Origin: Verrucomicrobiaceae bacterium
GTDB taxonomy: Bacteria > Verrucomicrobiota > Verrucomicrobiia > Opitutales > Intestinicryptomonadaceae
Reading direction: 5' to 3'
Assembly: GCA_015061955.1 (NCBI GenBank)
Contig: SUVO01000004.1
Span: 83,030 to 147,029 of the forward strand
Length of the DNA stretch: 64,000 nt
Shown here piece by piece: positions 56,392 to 63,987 of this stretch. How positions within the stretch are numbered: the first letter of the stretch is position 1; every line of letters starts with the position of its first letter. The position numbers and the translations under genes were made by a program. The notes under the pieces were generated by a model. The model did no database searches. It worked only from the letters and a program-made list of their open reading frames with translations, and had not been told where the DNA came from.

Positions 56392-57516
56392 TTACTTAGA
56401 GTAGGCTTCTAAAATATTACATACAGCTTTTGTTGCAGTAATATCTGCCGACTGAATTAGTTTTTGATAATGTGCTATTGCGTTTTCAACACCTTCAGTT
56501 GCAAAGAATCGACGTAATACTTCTTGTTCCATCAAGAATTTAAACCACTCAATATTTTGTTTTGAACGTTGCTTTTGGAAATAACCATTAGCTTCGATTT
56601 TATTCTTAAAATCTAACAATAATTCCCAAGCACGTTCCATTCCCATGCCTGTATGTGCAGAACATGTTTCGCAGAATGGTTGCCAACCTGGAGTTTGCGA
56701 AGTTAAGAAATGTAAAACTCCAGCTAATTCTGCCTTTTTGAGATTCGATTTTTCAACTAAATTACCATCGCACTTATTTACCAAAATGCCATCGGCAAGC
56801 TCTATAACGCCCTTTTTAATACCTTGAAGTTCATCGCCTTGAACAGCAAGTTGAATTAACAAGAAAAAGTCGGTCATAGAACGCACAGCAACTTCACTCT
56901 GACCAACACCAACTGTTTCAATCAAGATAACTTCAAAACCTGCAGCCTCACACAACAACATTGTTTCGCGACTTTTTCGAGCAACACCACCAAGCATACA
57001 ACCAGAAGGCGATGGACGAATAAACGCATTTGCACAACGTGATAAATTTTCCATTCGAGTTTTATCGCCCAACACACTACCACCAGTAATAGAGCTTGAA
57101 GGGTCGACTGCCAAAACAGCAACTTTCTTCTGTTTTTCATTGCACAACATTGTGCCAAACGTTTCTATAAACGACGACTTCCCTGCACCAGGAACCCCCG
57201 TAATACCAATGCGAAACGACTTTCCTGTATATGGCAACAACGATGTCAACAACTCTTGCGCCATTTCAAAATGAGCCGGACTATTACTTTCTACAAGTGT
57301 AATAGCTTGTGCTAAAATCATTCTATTACCTTCTAAGATACCATCTTTGTAATCTTGCAACGACAACTTTTTACGTTTTACACGTGGACGTGTTGATATT
57401 GTTTCATCGAGTTGTGAATCTTTACGCAAGCTAACTCCCGACATAACTGTTGTTGTAAAAAGTGTTTTATCGGCGTTCTCTGGAATCCATTCTGGACGTT
57501 TTGTTTCGTTATTCAT
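56392..57516 (-). CDS. meaB: Methylmalonyl-CoA mutase-associated GTPase MeaB
   Basis: G3E P-loop GTPase chaperone that protects and loads adenosylcobalamin onto methylmalonyl-CoA mutase. Walker A GVPGAGKSS (107-115), VLAVDPSSSITGGSVLGDKTRM, IETVGVGQSEVAVRSM and the base-recognition NKCDG are present. 374 residues with an N-terminal extension of about 50. No mutase gene is in the window. It overlaps rmuC by 8 bases. Confidence 0.93.
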   Translation of the reverse strand: MNNETKRPEWIPENADKTLFTTTVMSGVSLRKDSQLDETISTRPRVKRKKLSLQDYKDGILEGNRMILAQAITLVESNSPAHFEMAQELLTSLLPYTGKSFRIGITGVPGAGKSSFIETFGTMLCNEKQKKVAVLAVDPSSSITGGSVLGDKTRMENLSRCANAFIRPSPSGCMLGGVARKSRETMLLCEAAGFEVILIETVGVGQSEVAVRSMTDFFLLIQLAVQGDELQGIKKGVIELADGILVNKCDGNLVEKSNLKKAELAGVLHFLTSQTPGWQPFCETCSAHTGMGMERAWELLLDFKNKIEANGYFQKQRSKQNIEWFKFLMEQEVLRRFFATEGVENAIAHYQKLIQSADITATKAVCNILEAYSK

Positions 57517-58906
57517 CGTCTACTTGTTCTTCTATTTTTTTGGTTTCGGCTGTGTTCGACTTAACTGTCAACTCGTAAAACCTCTTTGCAGTATTTGCAA
57601 CACTCTGCGAGCCTTCAATCAACGATTTTTTAGAATCATCAAAAGCCTTTTGTACCGAATTTATTTTATCTTGAATTGCATTAAAATGTTTCATAAAGCG
57701 TTCTATACGAGCGCACAAATTTTGGCCTTGTTTAGATAACTCGGCAATATTTTTAACAAACGCTTCGCTACGATATGCAATTTGTGCATATTTTAAAATA
57801 GCCATAACCGATACAGGCGAAACTATTATTACATTTTCTCGATACGCATCAACAAGCAACGTTTTATCGTTTTCAATAATTAAATTATATGCAGGTTCAA
57901 TTGGCATAAACATCAACTTGAAACCTGCAACACTACTTATCGTATTATACTTTTTGGCAAAATCTTTCAAGTGAGAGCGAACCGACTTCTTAAATTTTTC
58001 CAAAGCAACTCGTTTGTGTTCAGTATTTTCGCTTGAACAGTAATCGACATAATCAACTAACGACAACTTCGAATCAACAATAATAGATCGATTATCTGGT
58101 AAATCCACAATAAAATCGGGCATCAAACGCGACTGTTCTGAAGTAGAATCGCTAAAATTAACTTGTGTACGATAATGAACACCTTTTATAAATCCACTAT
58201 CTTCAAATATGCGTTCTAAAATAGTTTCGCCCCAATTGCCAGCTATTTTATTATTTGAGCGCAACGCCTGTGCTAAATTATGAGCCTCATCGGAAAGGCG
58301 CGTATTCATTTGAACTAACGATTTTATCTGGGCACTTACACCTTCCGAAGAACGAATTTCGGCTTCGTGAATAGACTCGACCCTCTTGCGAAAATCGGCA
58401 ATATTTTCAGCCAATGGATTTACCACTGCCGACAACTTTTCGGCATTATCAACAACAAACTTTTCACGAGTAGAATCGAATATCTTATTTGCTAAAATCT
58501 GAAAATCATCGTTCAACGACTTTCTCATCTGAACATAACGAGCTTCGGTTTCATTGATAGTTTCTCGCATAATTTTTAGCTCGCGCTCTTGGGCAGCTAT
58601 AAGTTTATCGGAATTTTCTTTTGCAATCTCAAATTCAGATATACGCTTTGAAGCTTCGTCTAAACGTGCTTGTGCGTTTTGAGCTTTAGTTTCACCAACT
58701 GCCACTGCAACATTAGCACTATTTAACTGTTTTGTTAAATTTTCGAGTTTTGCAGTTGATTGCTGAAGTTCATTATTAAGCAGATTTGCTTTTTCGGTTA
58801 AATCAGCACAACGTCTTTTAGAAACCAACACAGAAAAGCACCACAACGCACCAAAAACAACAGCCAGTAAAACCGACAAAAAAAGTATTACATTAGTCAT
58901 CATCAT
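57509..58906 (-). CDS. rmuC: DNA recombination protein RmuC
   Basis: RmuC-family protein, thought to be a nuclease limiting inversions at short inverted repeats. N-terminal membrane helix (about 4-28), a coiled coil (about 35-140), then the conserved domain with RSNNKIAGNWGETILERIFEDSG (as separate blocks), MPDFIVDLPDNRSIIVDSK and MFMPIEPAY. 465 residues. Three consecutive ATG codons (58898-58906) make the exact start uncertain by two residues. Overlaps the small acidic gene by 14 bases. Confidence 0.92.
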   Translation of the reverse strand: MMMTNVILFLSVLLAVVFGALWCFSVLVSKRRCADLTEKANLLNNELQQSTAKLENLTKQLNSANVAVAVGETKAQNAQARLDEASKRISEFEIAKENSDKLIAAQERELKIMRETINETEARYVQMRKSLNDDFQILANKIFDSTREKFVVDNAEKLSAVVNPLAENIADFRKRVESIHEAEIRSSEGVSAQIKSLVQMNTRLSDEAHNLAQALRSNNKIAGNWGETILERIFEDSGFIKGVHYRTQVNFSDSTSEQSRLMPDFIVDLPDNRSIIVDSKLSLVDYVDYCSSENTEHKRVALEKFKKSVRSHLKDFAKKYNTISSVAGFKLMFMPIEPAYNLIIENDKTLLVDAYRENVIIVSPVSVMAILKYAQIAYRSEAFVKNIAELSKQGQNLCARIERFMKHFNAIQDKINSVQKAFDDSKKSLIEGSQSVANTAKRFYELTVKSNTAETKKIEEQVDDE

Positions 58907-59237
58907 TTTCTATATTTTCTTCTTCATCTTGATAATTAGGAACCATTGAATTGTCGGAAGAAATAGCAAATTCATCTTGAGAATCATCTTCGGGAATTTC
59001 AACCAAATGAACAGGTTCAATTTTCATCTGATCATAAATTAAATCTACAAGCTCTACTGGAATTTGCTTGAGAGCTTCTTTAAACTCGATAGAATTTACA
59101 TCAAAAACAATTCTTTTTGAATCTTCCGACGCAGCTTCAACAAGAATGCTTCTAACTTTTTTCTTTTCAGCAACAACTGGTGCATATGCTTTTCTGAAAG
59201 CTTCGCTTTCTTCAAGCACAGCCTTAAGAAGCCCCAT
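58893..59237 (-). CDS. Small acidic protein of unknown function downstream of dnaX
   Basis: 114 residues, not recognised. Helical N-terminal half ([18 protein letters not shown]), a middle with [25 protein letters not shown], and a strongly acidic C-terminal tail ([19 protein letters not shown]). Overlaps both dnaX (14 bases) and rmuC (14 bases), so it is translated with them. The place is where many bacteria carry ybaB and recR, but this protein does not resemble either. It could be the detached C-terminal part of a DnaX-associated factor (speculative). Confidence 0.7.
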   Translation of the reverse strand: MGLLKAVLEESEAFRKAYAPVVAEKKKVRSILVEAASEDSKRIVFDVNSIEFKEALKQIPVELVDLIYDQMKIEPVHLVEIPEDDSQDEFAISSDNSMVPNYQDEEENIENDDD

Positions 59238-60366
59238 TATTTTTTTTTTGAGTTTCGGAGTCTGCTCCAGAAAGTTTATCTAATTCTTTAATTAAAGTAT
59301 TTATAGCCCTTACCCGACTTTCCTCTACAGCTTTTAACAATGCTACTTCAAAGTTGGCTTTTTCGGAAAGTCCGTTTTTCAGACCTTTTTCTGCCCCTTG
59401 CAGAACATCTAACATACGCATTATTTGTTCGCTCGACATACTTTTTTGTCCAAATGTGTAATAACCACTCTTAAACGACTCAACCATTGCATTGCGTAAA
59501 GTTGCTTGCATATCGCACAAAGCTCTATACAAATCGCAACCTCTGTCGACAAGCTCGCCAACGGTTTCTACAATAGCAGAATAATTGCCCAACGCCATTT
59601 GCTCAAGCAGATTAGCTACTTCGGTTTCACTTACTAAACCATACACACCAATTACATCGGCAATTTCAAGTTTCTTTCCACAGAAAGAAATCATTTGGTC
59701 TAATATACTTTGAGCATCACGCATACCACCATTGGCCAAACGTGCAATGGCTCGGATTGCTTCATCAGAAACATCAATATCTTCTTGTTCTGCTATATAT
59801 TTTAAGTGTTTTGCTATTTGTTCGCTCGGAATTGGACGAAACTCGAAACGCTGACAACGCGATGTAATTGTACCCAAAACTTTATGAGCTTCGGTTGTTG
59901 CAAAAATAAATTTAACATGAGATGGTGGTTCTTCAAGAGTTTTTAGAAGAGCATTAAAAGCATCACCCGAAAGAGAGTGAACTTCGTCTATAATATAAAT
60001 TTTAAACGAACACTGAGTTGGAGCGTATCGGCAATCTTCACGCAATTTTTTTATATCATCAATACCTCTATTTGAAGCACCGTCAATTTCGATAACGTCC
60101 ATACATGTGCCATTCATGATAGCCTGCGATATTTCATCGTTATCATCAGGATGAACATTCGGACCTCCTTTAGCATTCAAAGCCTTAGCAAATAAACGCG
60201 AAACCGTTGTTTTACCTGTGCCTCGAGGACCAACAAATAAATACGCGTGCCCTATTCTGCCCGACGTAATTGCATTTGAAAGGGTTTTTACAATATGTTC
60301 CTGCCCAACCAATTCAGAAAACTGTTTTGGACGATATCTGCGCGCTATAACTTGATAAGTACTCAT
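59224..60366 (-). CDS. dnaX: DNA polymerase III subunit gamma, short DnaX
   Basis: AAA+ motor of the clamp loader. Walker A GPRGTGKT (48-55 counted from the upstream GTG), Walker B YIIDEVH, the SRC arginine-finger motif (about 171-173) and the collar domain are present. At 380 residues it lacks the tau-specific C-terminal domains. The usual zinc module (four Cys between Walker A and the VxEIDxAS motif) is replaced by [18 protein letters not shown], leaving a single Cys. Start at ATG 60366 rather than GTG 60372. Confidence 0.93.
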   Translation of the reverse strand: MSTYQVIARRYRPKQFSELVGQEHIVKTLSNAITSGRIGHAYLFVGPRGTGKTTVSRLFAKALNAKGGPNVHPDDNDEISQAIMNGTCMDVIEIDGASNRGIDDIKKLREDCRYAPTQCSFKIYIIDEVHSLSGDAFNALLKTLEEPPSHVKFIFATTEAHKVLGTITSRCQRFEFRPIPSEQIAKHLKYIAEQEDIDVSDEAIRAIARLANGGMRDAQSILDQMISFCGKKLEIADVIGVYGLVSETEVANLLEQMALGNYSAIVETVGELVDRGCDLYRALCDMQATLRNAMVESFKSGYYTFGQKSMSSEQIMRMLDVLQGAEKGLKNGLSEKANFEVALLKAVEESRVRAINTLIKELDKLSGADSETQKKNNGAS

Positions 60367-60467
60367 TTTCACAAATAATGTATGTCGACAAAAAAAATAG
60401 ACAAGTTTTTTTTAACATCGTTTAAAAATTATTGAAAGAAACGCTAAAATGTTAAATATTTATACCT

Positions 60468-61982
60468 ATGAAAAAAATCGGACATAACAATAGCGAAAAA
60501 TCGGTTGGACTATCGGAAGAAACCGAAATGTTGCTTTTGGCAAAAATAAGTTCGATGACTGCCCAACACAAAAAGGTTGCCGATATAATATCTACTACAT
60601 TATCCGAATTATCCGAAAAAATCGGCTTTGTGCGAGCCACAATAACACTAAGGAATGGCGATTATCTATTTATAGAAGATGCTAATGGCTTAGATAAAGA
60701 AAGTATAAAACGAGGCGTATACAAAATTGGCGAAGGTATAACAGGGAAAGTAGCCTTTGAAGGTAAATCAATAGTAATTTCCGATATTTCAAAGTGCAAA
60801 GACTTCTTAAATAAAACAAAAGCACATACCGATTCTATGGAAAATATATCGTTCTTGTGCGTACCAATAACCTATATGGAACAAGTAATTGGTACAATAA
60901 GTGCAGAACGTAAATTTATTGATAAAAAACGCCTAACATCTGACTTAGATCTTTTAGAAACTATTTCAAACATCATTGCCGACTCAATCGCACTAATTTA
61001 TATGCGAAAAGAAGAACGTAATAAAATTATGGCTGAAAATAGACGTTCGCTCATAGAAATAGAGTCGAAACGACCACCAAGTATGATTGGCAATTGTGGT
61101 GCAATGCAAAATGTTTACGAATTTATAGTAAAACATGCAACAACAACTGCAACACTGTTTATAAGAGGTCGTTCTGGTACAGGCAAAGAACTTGTAGCCC
61201 ACGCAATAGCAGATGCATCAAATACAAAAGATTTTACAGTAATAAATTGCGATGCAGTAGAAATGTCGCCTATTGTTGCATTGTCTAATTTTGGTTTTGA
61301 TAAAAAACAAACTATATTTTTCGACGAAATAACATCGCTTTCTATGCCAATTCAAAAGCTTTTGGCAAATGCAATATCGAGTGGAAAATTCACACGCTTA
61401 GGAGAAAGTCGTCAAGTAAAGGTGTGTGTACGTATAATATGCGCAAGTTCGTTAGATGTAGAAAAACTCGTTGTAGAAGGTACTTTCGATAAAAATCTAT
61501 ATGAAATAATATCAAAGAACTCAATACACATTCCATCTTTAAAAGATAGAAAAAGCGATATAGTACTTTTAGCAGAATATTTTTTAGAAAAATTCAATGC
61601 AATTCACTCAAAAAACATAAAACGTATATCAACGCCAGCCATCAATATGCTAAGTATATACTCGTGGCCTGGTAATGTGCGAGAACTTGAAAATTGCATA
61701 GAGCGTGCAGTTATGTCGTCGCGCGACTCTGCAATATCTGGATACAATTTGCCTGCATCAATCAGATCATCTTATACCCGACGCACTTTACCCTATGGCG
61801 AAGATATTGATTTTAATTCAATGGTGGAATCGTTTGAACGCGAATTAATAACCGAAGCTCTGAAAATCACGCGTGGCAATGCCGCAAAAGCTGCGCGCCA
61901 CTTAGGTATAACTCAACGAATTATAAATTATAAAATAAAGCATTACGGCATATCGCCATCGTGGTACAAAAATACAAAATAA
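60468..61982 (+). CDS. NifA-like GAF/AAA+/Fis regulator lacking the GAFTGA loop
   Basis: 504 residues with enhancer-binding-protein layout: GAF domain (about 38-178), AAA+ domain (about 205-430) with Walker A GRSGTGKE (234-241), Walker B TIFFDE (282-287) and WPGNVREL (400-407), and a Fis-type helix-turn-helix (about 468-492, GNAAKAARHLGIT). Between the VINCDA strand and Walker B only some 20 residues remain; the ESELFGHxxGAFTGA segment that contacts sigma-54 is gone, and the FRxDLYYRL arginine-finger region reads FDKNLYEII. So it probably binds DNA and ligand but cannot remodel sigma-54 holoenzyme. Confidence 0.85.
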   Translation: MKKIGHNNSEKSVGLSEETEMLLLAKISSMTAQHKKVADIISTTLSELSEKIGFVRATITLRNGDYLFIEDANGLDKESIKRGVYKIGEGITGKVAFEGKSIVISDISKCKDFLNKTKAHTDSMENISFLCVPITYMEQVIGTISAERKFIDKKRLTSDLDLLETISNIIADSIALIYMRKEERNKIMAENRRSLIEIESKRPPSMIGNCGAMQNVYEFIVKHATTTATLFIRGRSGTGKELVAHAIADASNTKDFTVINCDAVEMSPIVALSNFGFDKKQTIFFDEITSLSMPIQKLLANAISSGKFTRLGESRQVKVCVRIICASSLDVEKLVVEGTFDKNLYEIISKNSIHIPSLKDRKSDIVLLAEYFLEKFNAIHSKNIKRISTPAINMLSIYSWPGNVRELENCIERAVMSSRDSAISGYNLPASIRSSYTRRTLPYGEDIDFNSMVESFERELITEALKITRGNAAKAARHLGITQRIINYKIKHYGISPSWYKNTK

Positions 61983-61986
61983 AATT

Positions 61987-63072
61987 ATGAGCGAAAAAAT
62001 CTTAGTAGCCCTCTCTGGAGGCGTTGATAGCGCTGTTGCATTAGCCTTGTTAAAACAACAAGGCGCTGATGTATCGGCAGCTTATATGAAAACATGGATG
62101 AACGAAGAAGGTATAGATGTTTTTGGAGATTGTCCGTGGCATCAAGATATTTTAGATTGTCAGGCAGTGTGCGAACATTTGGGTATACAATTTGAAGCTG
62201 TAGATTTTATAAAAGAATATCACGAACAAATTGTAGAATATTTAGTTGATGGGTATCGCCGAGGTAGAACACCAAATCCCGACGTTATGTGTAATAGGCG
62301 TATGAAATTTGGTAAATTTTTAGATTACGCAAAAAATAAAGGCTTCGATACTGTAGCAACTGGTCATTATTGCTCGCTAATCGAAAATACCGATGGCTCG
62401 AGAGATTTAGAAATGGGAGCAGATCCAAGTAAAGACCAATCGTACTTCTTGGCAATGATTACACAAGAACAATTACAATCGGCATTGTTTCCAATAGGCT
62501 CGCTTTTAAAATCGCAAGTTCGCGATATTGCAAGAATGGAACAACTGCCAAACTCGGAAAAGAAAGATAGTCAGGGAATTTGCTTCTTGGGTAAAATTAA
62601 AATACAAGATTTTCTACGCCATTATATACCAGAATGCGAAGGCGATATTGTAAATAAAAGTGGCAAAGTTTTAGGTAAACATAAAGGATTGTACAATTAT
62701 ACAATAGGTCAAAGAAAAGGCATTGGTGTTCCTTCTAATACCGATAATAAACGCTATGTAGTTATAGCAAAAGACTTCGAAAACAATAAACTTATTATTG
62801 ATTTCGACTCACCTAATTCGCAAGAGCTCTACTCAAATAAAGTAAATGTTTGCGATATCAATTGGATTAACAAACCTATCGAAGAAAAAACCGAACTTTA
62901 TGTGCGCGTAAGATACAGAGACGAGCTTGTAAAAGCCCTTTTCTTGCCAACTTCAAAAACAACAGCAACTGTGGAATTTGAAATACCGCAACGCGCAATA
63001 GCATCAGGTCAAGTTATGGCTATTCATGCCGAAAACCAAACAACAGTGTTAGGTGGTGCATTTTTTCAATAA
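61987..63072 (+). CDS. mnmA: tRNA-specific 2-thiouridylase MnmA
   Basis: Adds sulfur to U34 of Lys, Glu and Gln tRNAs. PP-loop SGGVDS (10-15), nucleophile C102 in PDVMCNRRMKFG and catalytic C199 in DSQGICFLG are intact; the central domain has NYTIGQRKGIGV. 361 residues, usual length. Begins 4 bases after the regulator gene, an association without obvious functional meaning. Confidence 0.96.
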   Translation: MSEKILVALSGGVDSAVALALLKQQGADVSAAYMKTWMNEEGIDVFGDCPWHQDILDCQAVCEHLGIQFEAVDFIKEYHEQIVEYLVDGYRRGRTPNPDVMCNRRMKFGKFLDYAKNKGFDTVATGHYCSLIENTDGSRDLEMGADPSKDQSYFLAMITQEQLQSALFPIGSLLKSQVRDIARMEQLPNSEKKDSQGICFLGKIKIQDFLRHYIPECEGDIVNKSGKVLGKHKGLYNYTIGQRKGIGVPSNTDNKRYVVIAKDFENNKLIIDFDSPNSQELYSNKVNVCDINWINKPIEEKTELYVRVRYRDELVKALFLPTSKTTATVEFEIPQRAIASGQVMAIHAENQTTVLGGAFFQ

Positions 63073-63091
63073 TAGATTTTTTAATTTAAAT

Positions 63092-63130
63092 AAAAAAAGA
63101 GCATTCAAATATTTGAATGCTCTAAATTTT
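63092..63130. terminator. Terminator between mnmA and the His-rich gene
   Basis: Perfect palindrome AGAGCATTCAAAT/ATTTGAATGCTCT at 63098-63123 preceded by A7 and followed by an AT-rich tail with T4. Serves both convergent genes. Confidence 0.82.
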
Positions 63131-63154
63131 TAAGAGAAAACCTTATCTACAACA

Positions 63155-63493
63155 TTACTCGTAGTATATTACGCGAGTACCATCCGGACGAACTTCTTCG
63201 CGCGATATCTTTTGTTGCGTTTGTGTAGGCTGATTTTGATAAATAACCGTAGTTGTTGACGGTTCTTTTACATAGATTGTTTCTGTTCGAGTTGTAGAAG
63301 CATTAGCTATTGTAGAAGCAGCAACTGCACTTGTAAAAATTGTAGCAGGAATCCACCAATGCCCACAATGATGATGGTGATGATGATAATGACGTGGTGG
63401 TGGTGGACGATGAAATCCCCTTGGACGAGCCATTACAACACTACTCATCGACAAAGCCAACGTAATAATTAATATAGTTTTTATAGTTTTCAT
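63155..63493 (-). CDS. Small His-rich exported protein
   Basis: 112 residues: signal MKTIKTILIITLALSMSSVVMA, an Arg/Pro-rich start, a run of six histidines (about 38-43) followed by CGHWW, a short hydrophobic stretch (IPATIFTSAVAAS), then a Thr-rich region and REEVRPDGTRVIYYE at the end. No domain recognised. Metal binding by the His cluster is plausible. It is a single-gene unit; the promoter should lie in 63494-63560. Confidence 0.7.
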   Translation of the reverse strand: MKTIKTILIITLALSMSSVVMARPRGFHRPPPPRHYHHHHHHCGHWWIPATIFTSAVAASTIANASTTRTETIYVKEPSTTTVIYQNQPTQTQQKISREEVRPDGTRVIYYE

Positions 63494-63584
63494 ATTCTGA
63501 TTTAAGTTAGATATTATATAAAACGCATTACACTTAAAAAAAGTTTCATTTTTATTTTTTTATATAAAAAATCAGATTAGAATA

Positions 63585-63597
63585 AGTGCGTCATAAG
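63585..63597 (+). repeat. 13-bp direct repeat, left copy
   Basis: AAGTGCGTCATAA, repeated exactly at 63988-64000, 403 bases away. It marks both ends of the structured block visible here. Confidence 0.8.
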
Positions 63598-63612
63598 CTG
63601 TGAGGTGCCTCG

Positions 63613-63688
63613 ATTGCGATCACTATATACAATAAGAGTATTCCAAAAGGAATGTGCTTATCACTATAAAATAAAAAATTCGCAATCA
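63613..63688. repeat. Structured element, copy 1
   Basis: Arms GATTGCGA (63613-63620) and TCGCAATC (63681-63688) enclose a 60-base core: ACTATATACAA, a hairpin (63633-63645 with 63650-63662, loop AAAA, two wobble pairs and one mismatch), then CACTATAAAATAAAAAA. The core matches that of copy 2 in sequence and order while the arms differ in sequence but stay complementary. Confidence 0.75.
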
Positions 63689-63734
63689 GTTTAGAACTAA
63701 CATAGGGAACGGGAAATAAAAAACGTGTGTGGTG

Positions 63735-63809
63735 TCTGCTAAAAGAGATGTTTGCGAGTTGGTGGAGCTGTGCTACGCACTGCCCACCCGAGCAGACGCT
63801 CTTTTAGCT
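63735..63809. other. Hairpin region with two competing pairings
   Basis: GCTAAAAGAG (63739-63748) pairs with CTCTTTTAGC (63800-63809); GTCTGCT (63735-63741) pairs with AGCAGAC (63792-63798). The two share GCT, so they are alternatives or, if trimmed, a pseudoknot. An inner hairpin has GGTGG (63762-63766) with CCACC (63785-63789) and GTGC-TAC-GCAC at its tip. Confidence 0.65.
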
Positions 63810-63814
63810 ACAAG

Positions 63815-63900
63815 CACCACGTGGGCAAACTATATACAAAAAGGCTATTCCAAGAATAGCCTTTTACCATTATGAATTAAAAAATTGCCCACGTGGTGCG
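63815..63900. repeat. Structured element, copy 2
   Basis: Arms GCACCACGTGGGCAA (63815-63829) and TTGCCCACGTGGTGC (63886-63900), 15 perfect pairs, enclose a 56-base core: ACTATATACAA, a hairpin AAAAGGCTATT/AATAGCCTTTT (63840-63866), then CATTATGAATTAAAAAA. Same order of parts as copy 1. Confidence 0.8.
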
Positions 63901-63987
63901 TCCACACACGTTTTAAAACGTGCGAGGCACGTGCTTAGGACGTCGCTTTTGCGAGCGTGAGCGACCTTTGGTCGTGAGTCGATGCAA

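Larger units (their letters stand above)
63721..63915. repeat. Long-range 13-bp inverted repeat enclosing copy 2
   Basis: AAAACGTGTGTGG (63721-63733) and CCACACACGTTTT (63903-63915) are perfect complements 169 bases apart. They enclose first a hairpin region (63735-63809) and then element copy 2 (63815-63900). Confidence 0.85.

Noticed and set aside
63860..63890. dif site for XerC/D near TTATGAATTAA
   Set aside because: The XerD-like half resembles the consensus only weakly and the XerC arm is missing; the sequence is better explained as the core of the repeated element.
63613..63900. tRNA, SRP RNA, 6S RNA, tmRNA or RNase P RNA
   Set aside because: No T-loop GTTCRANNC, no SRP tetraloop/Alu motif and no conserved RNase P or tmRNA blocks; the paired core layout does not match any of them.
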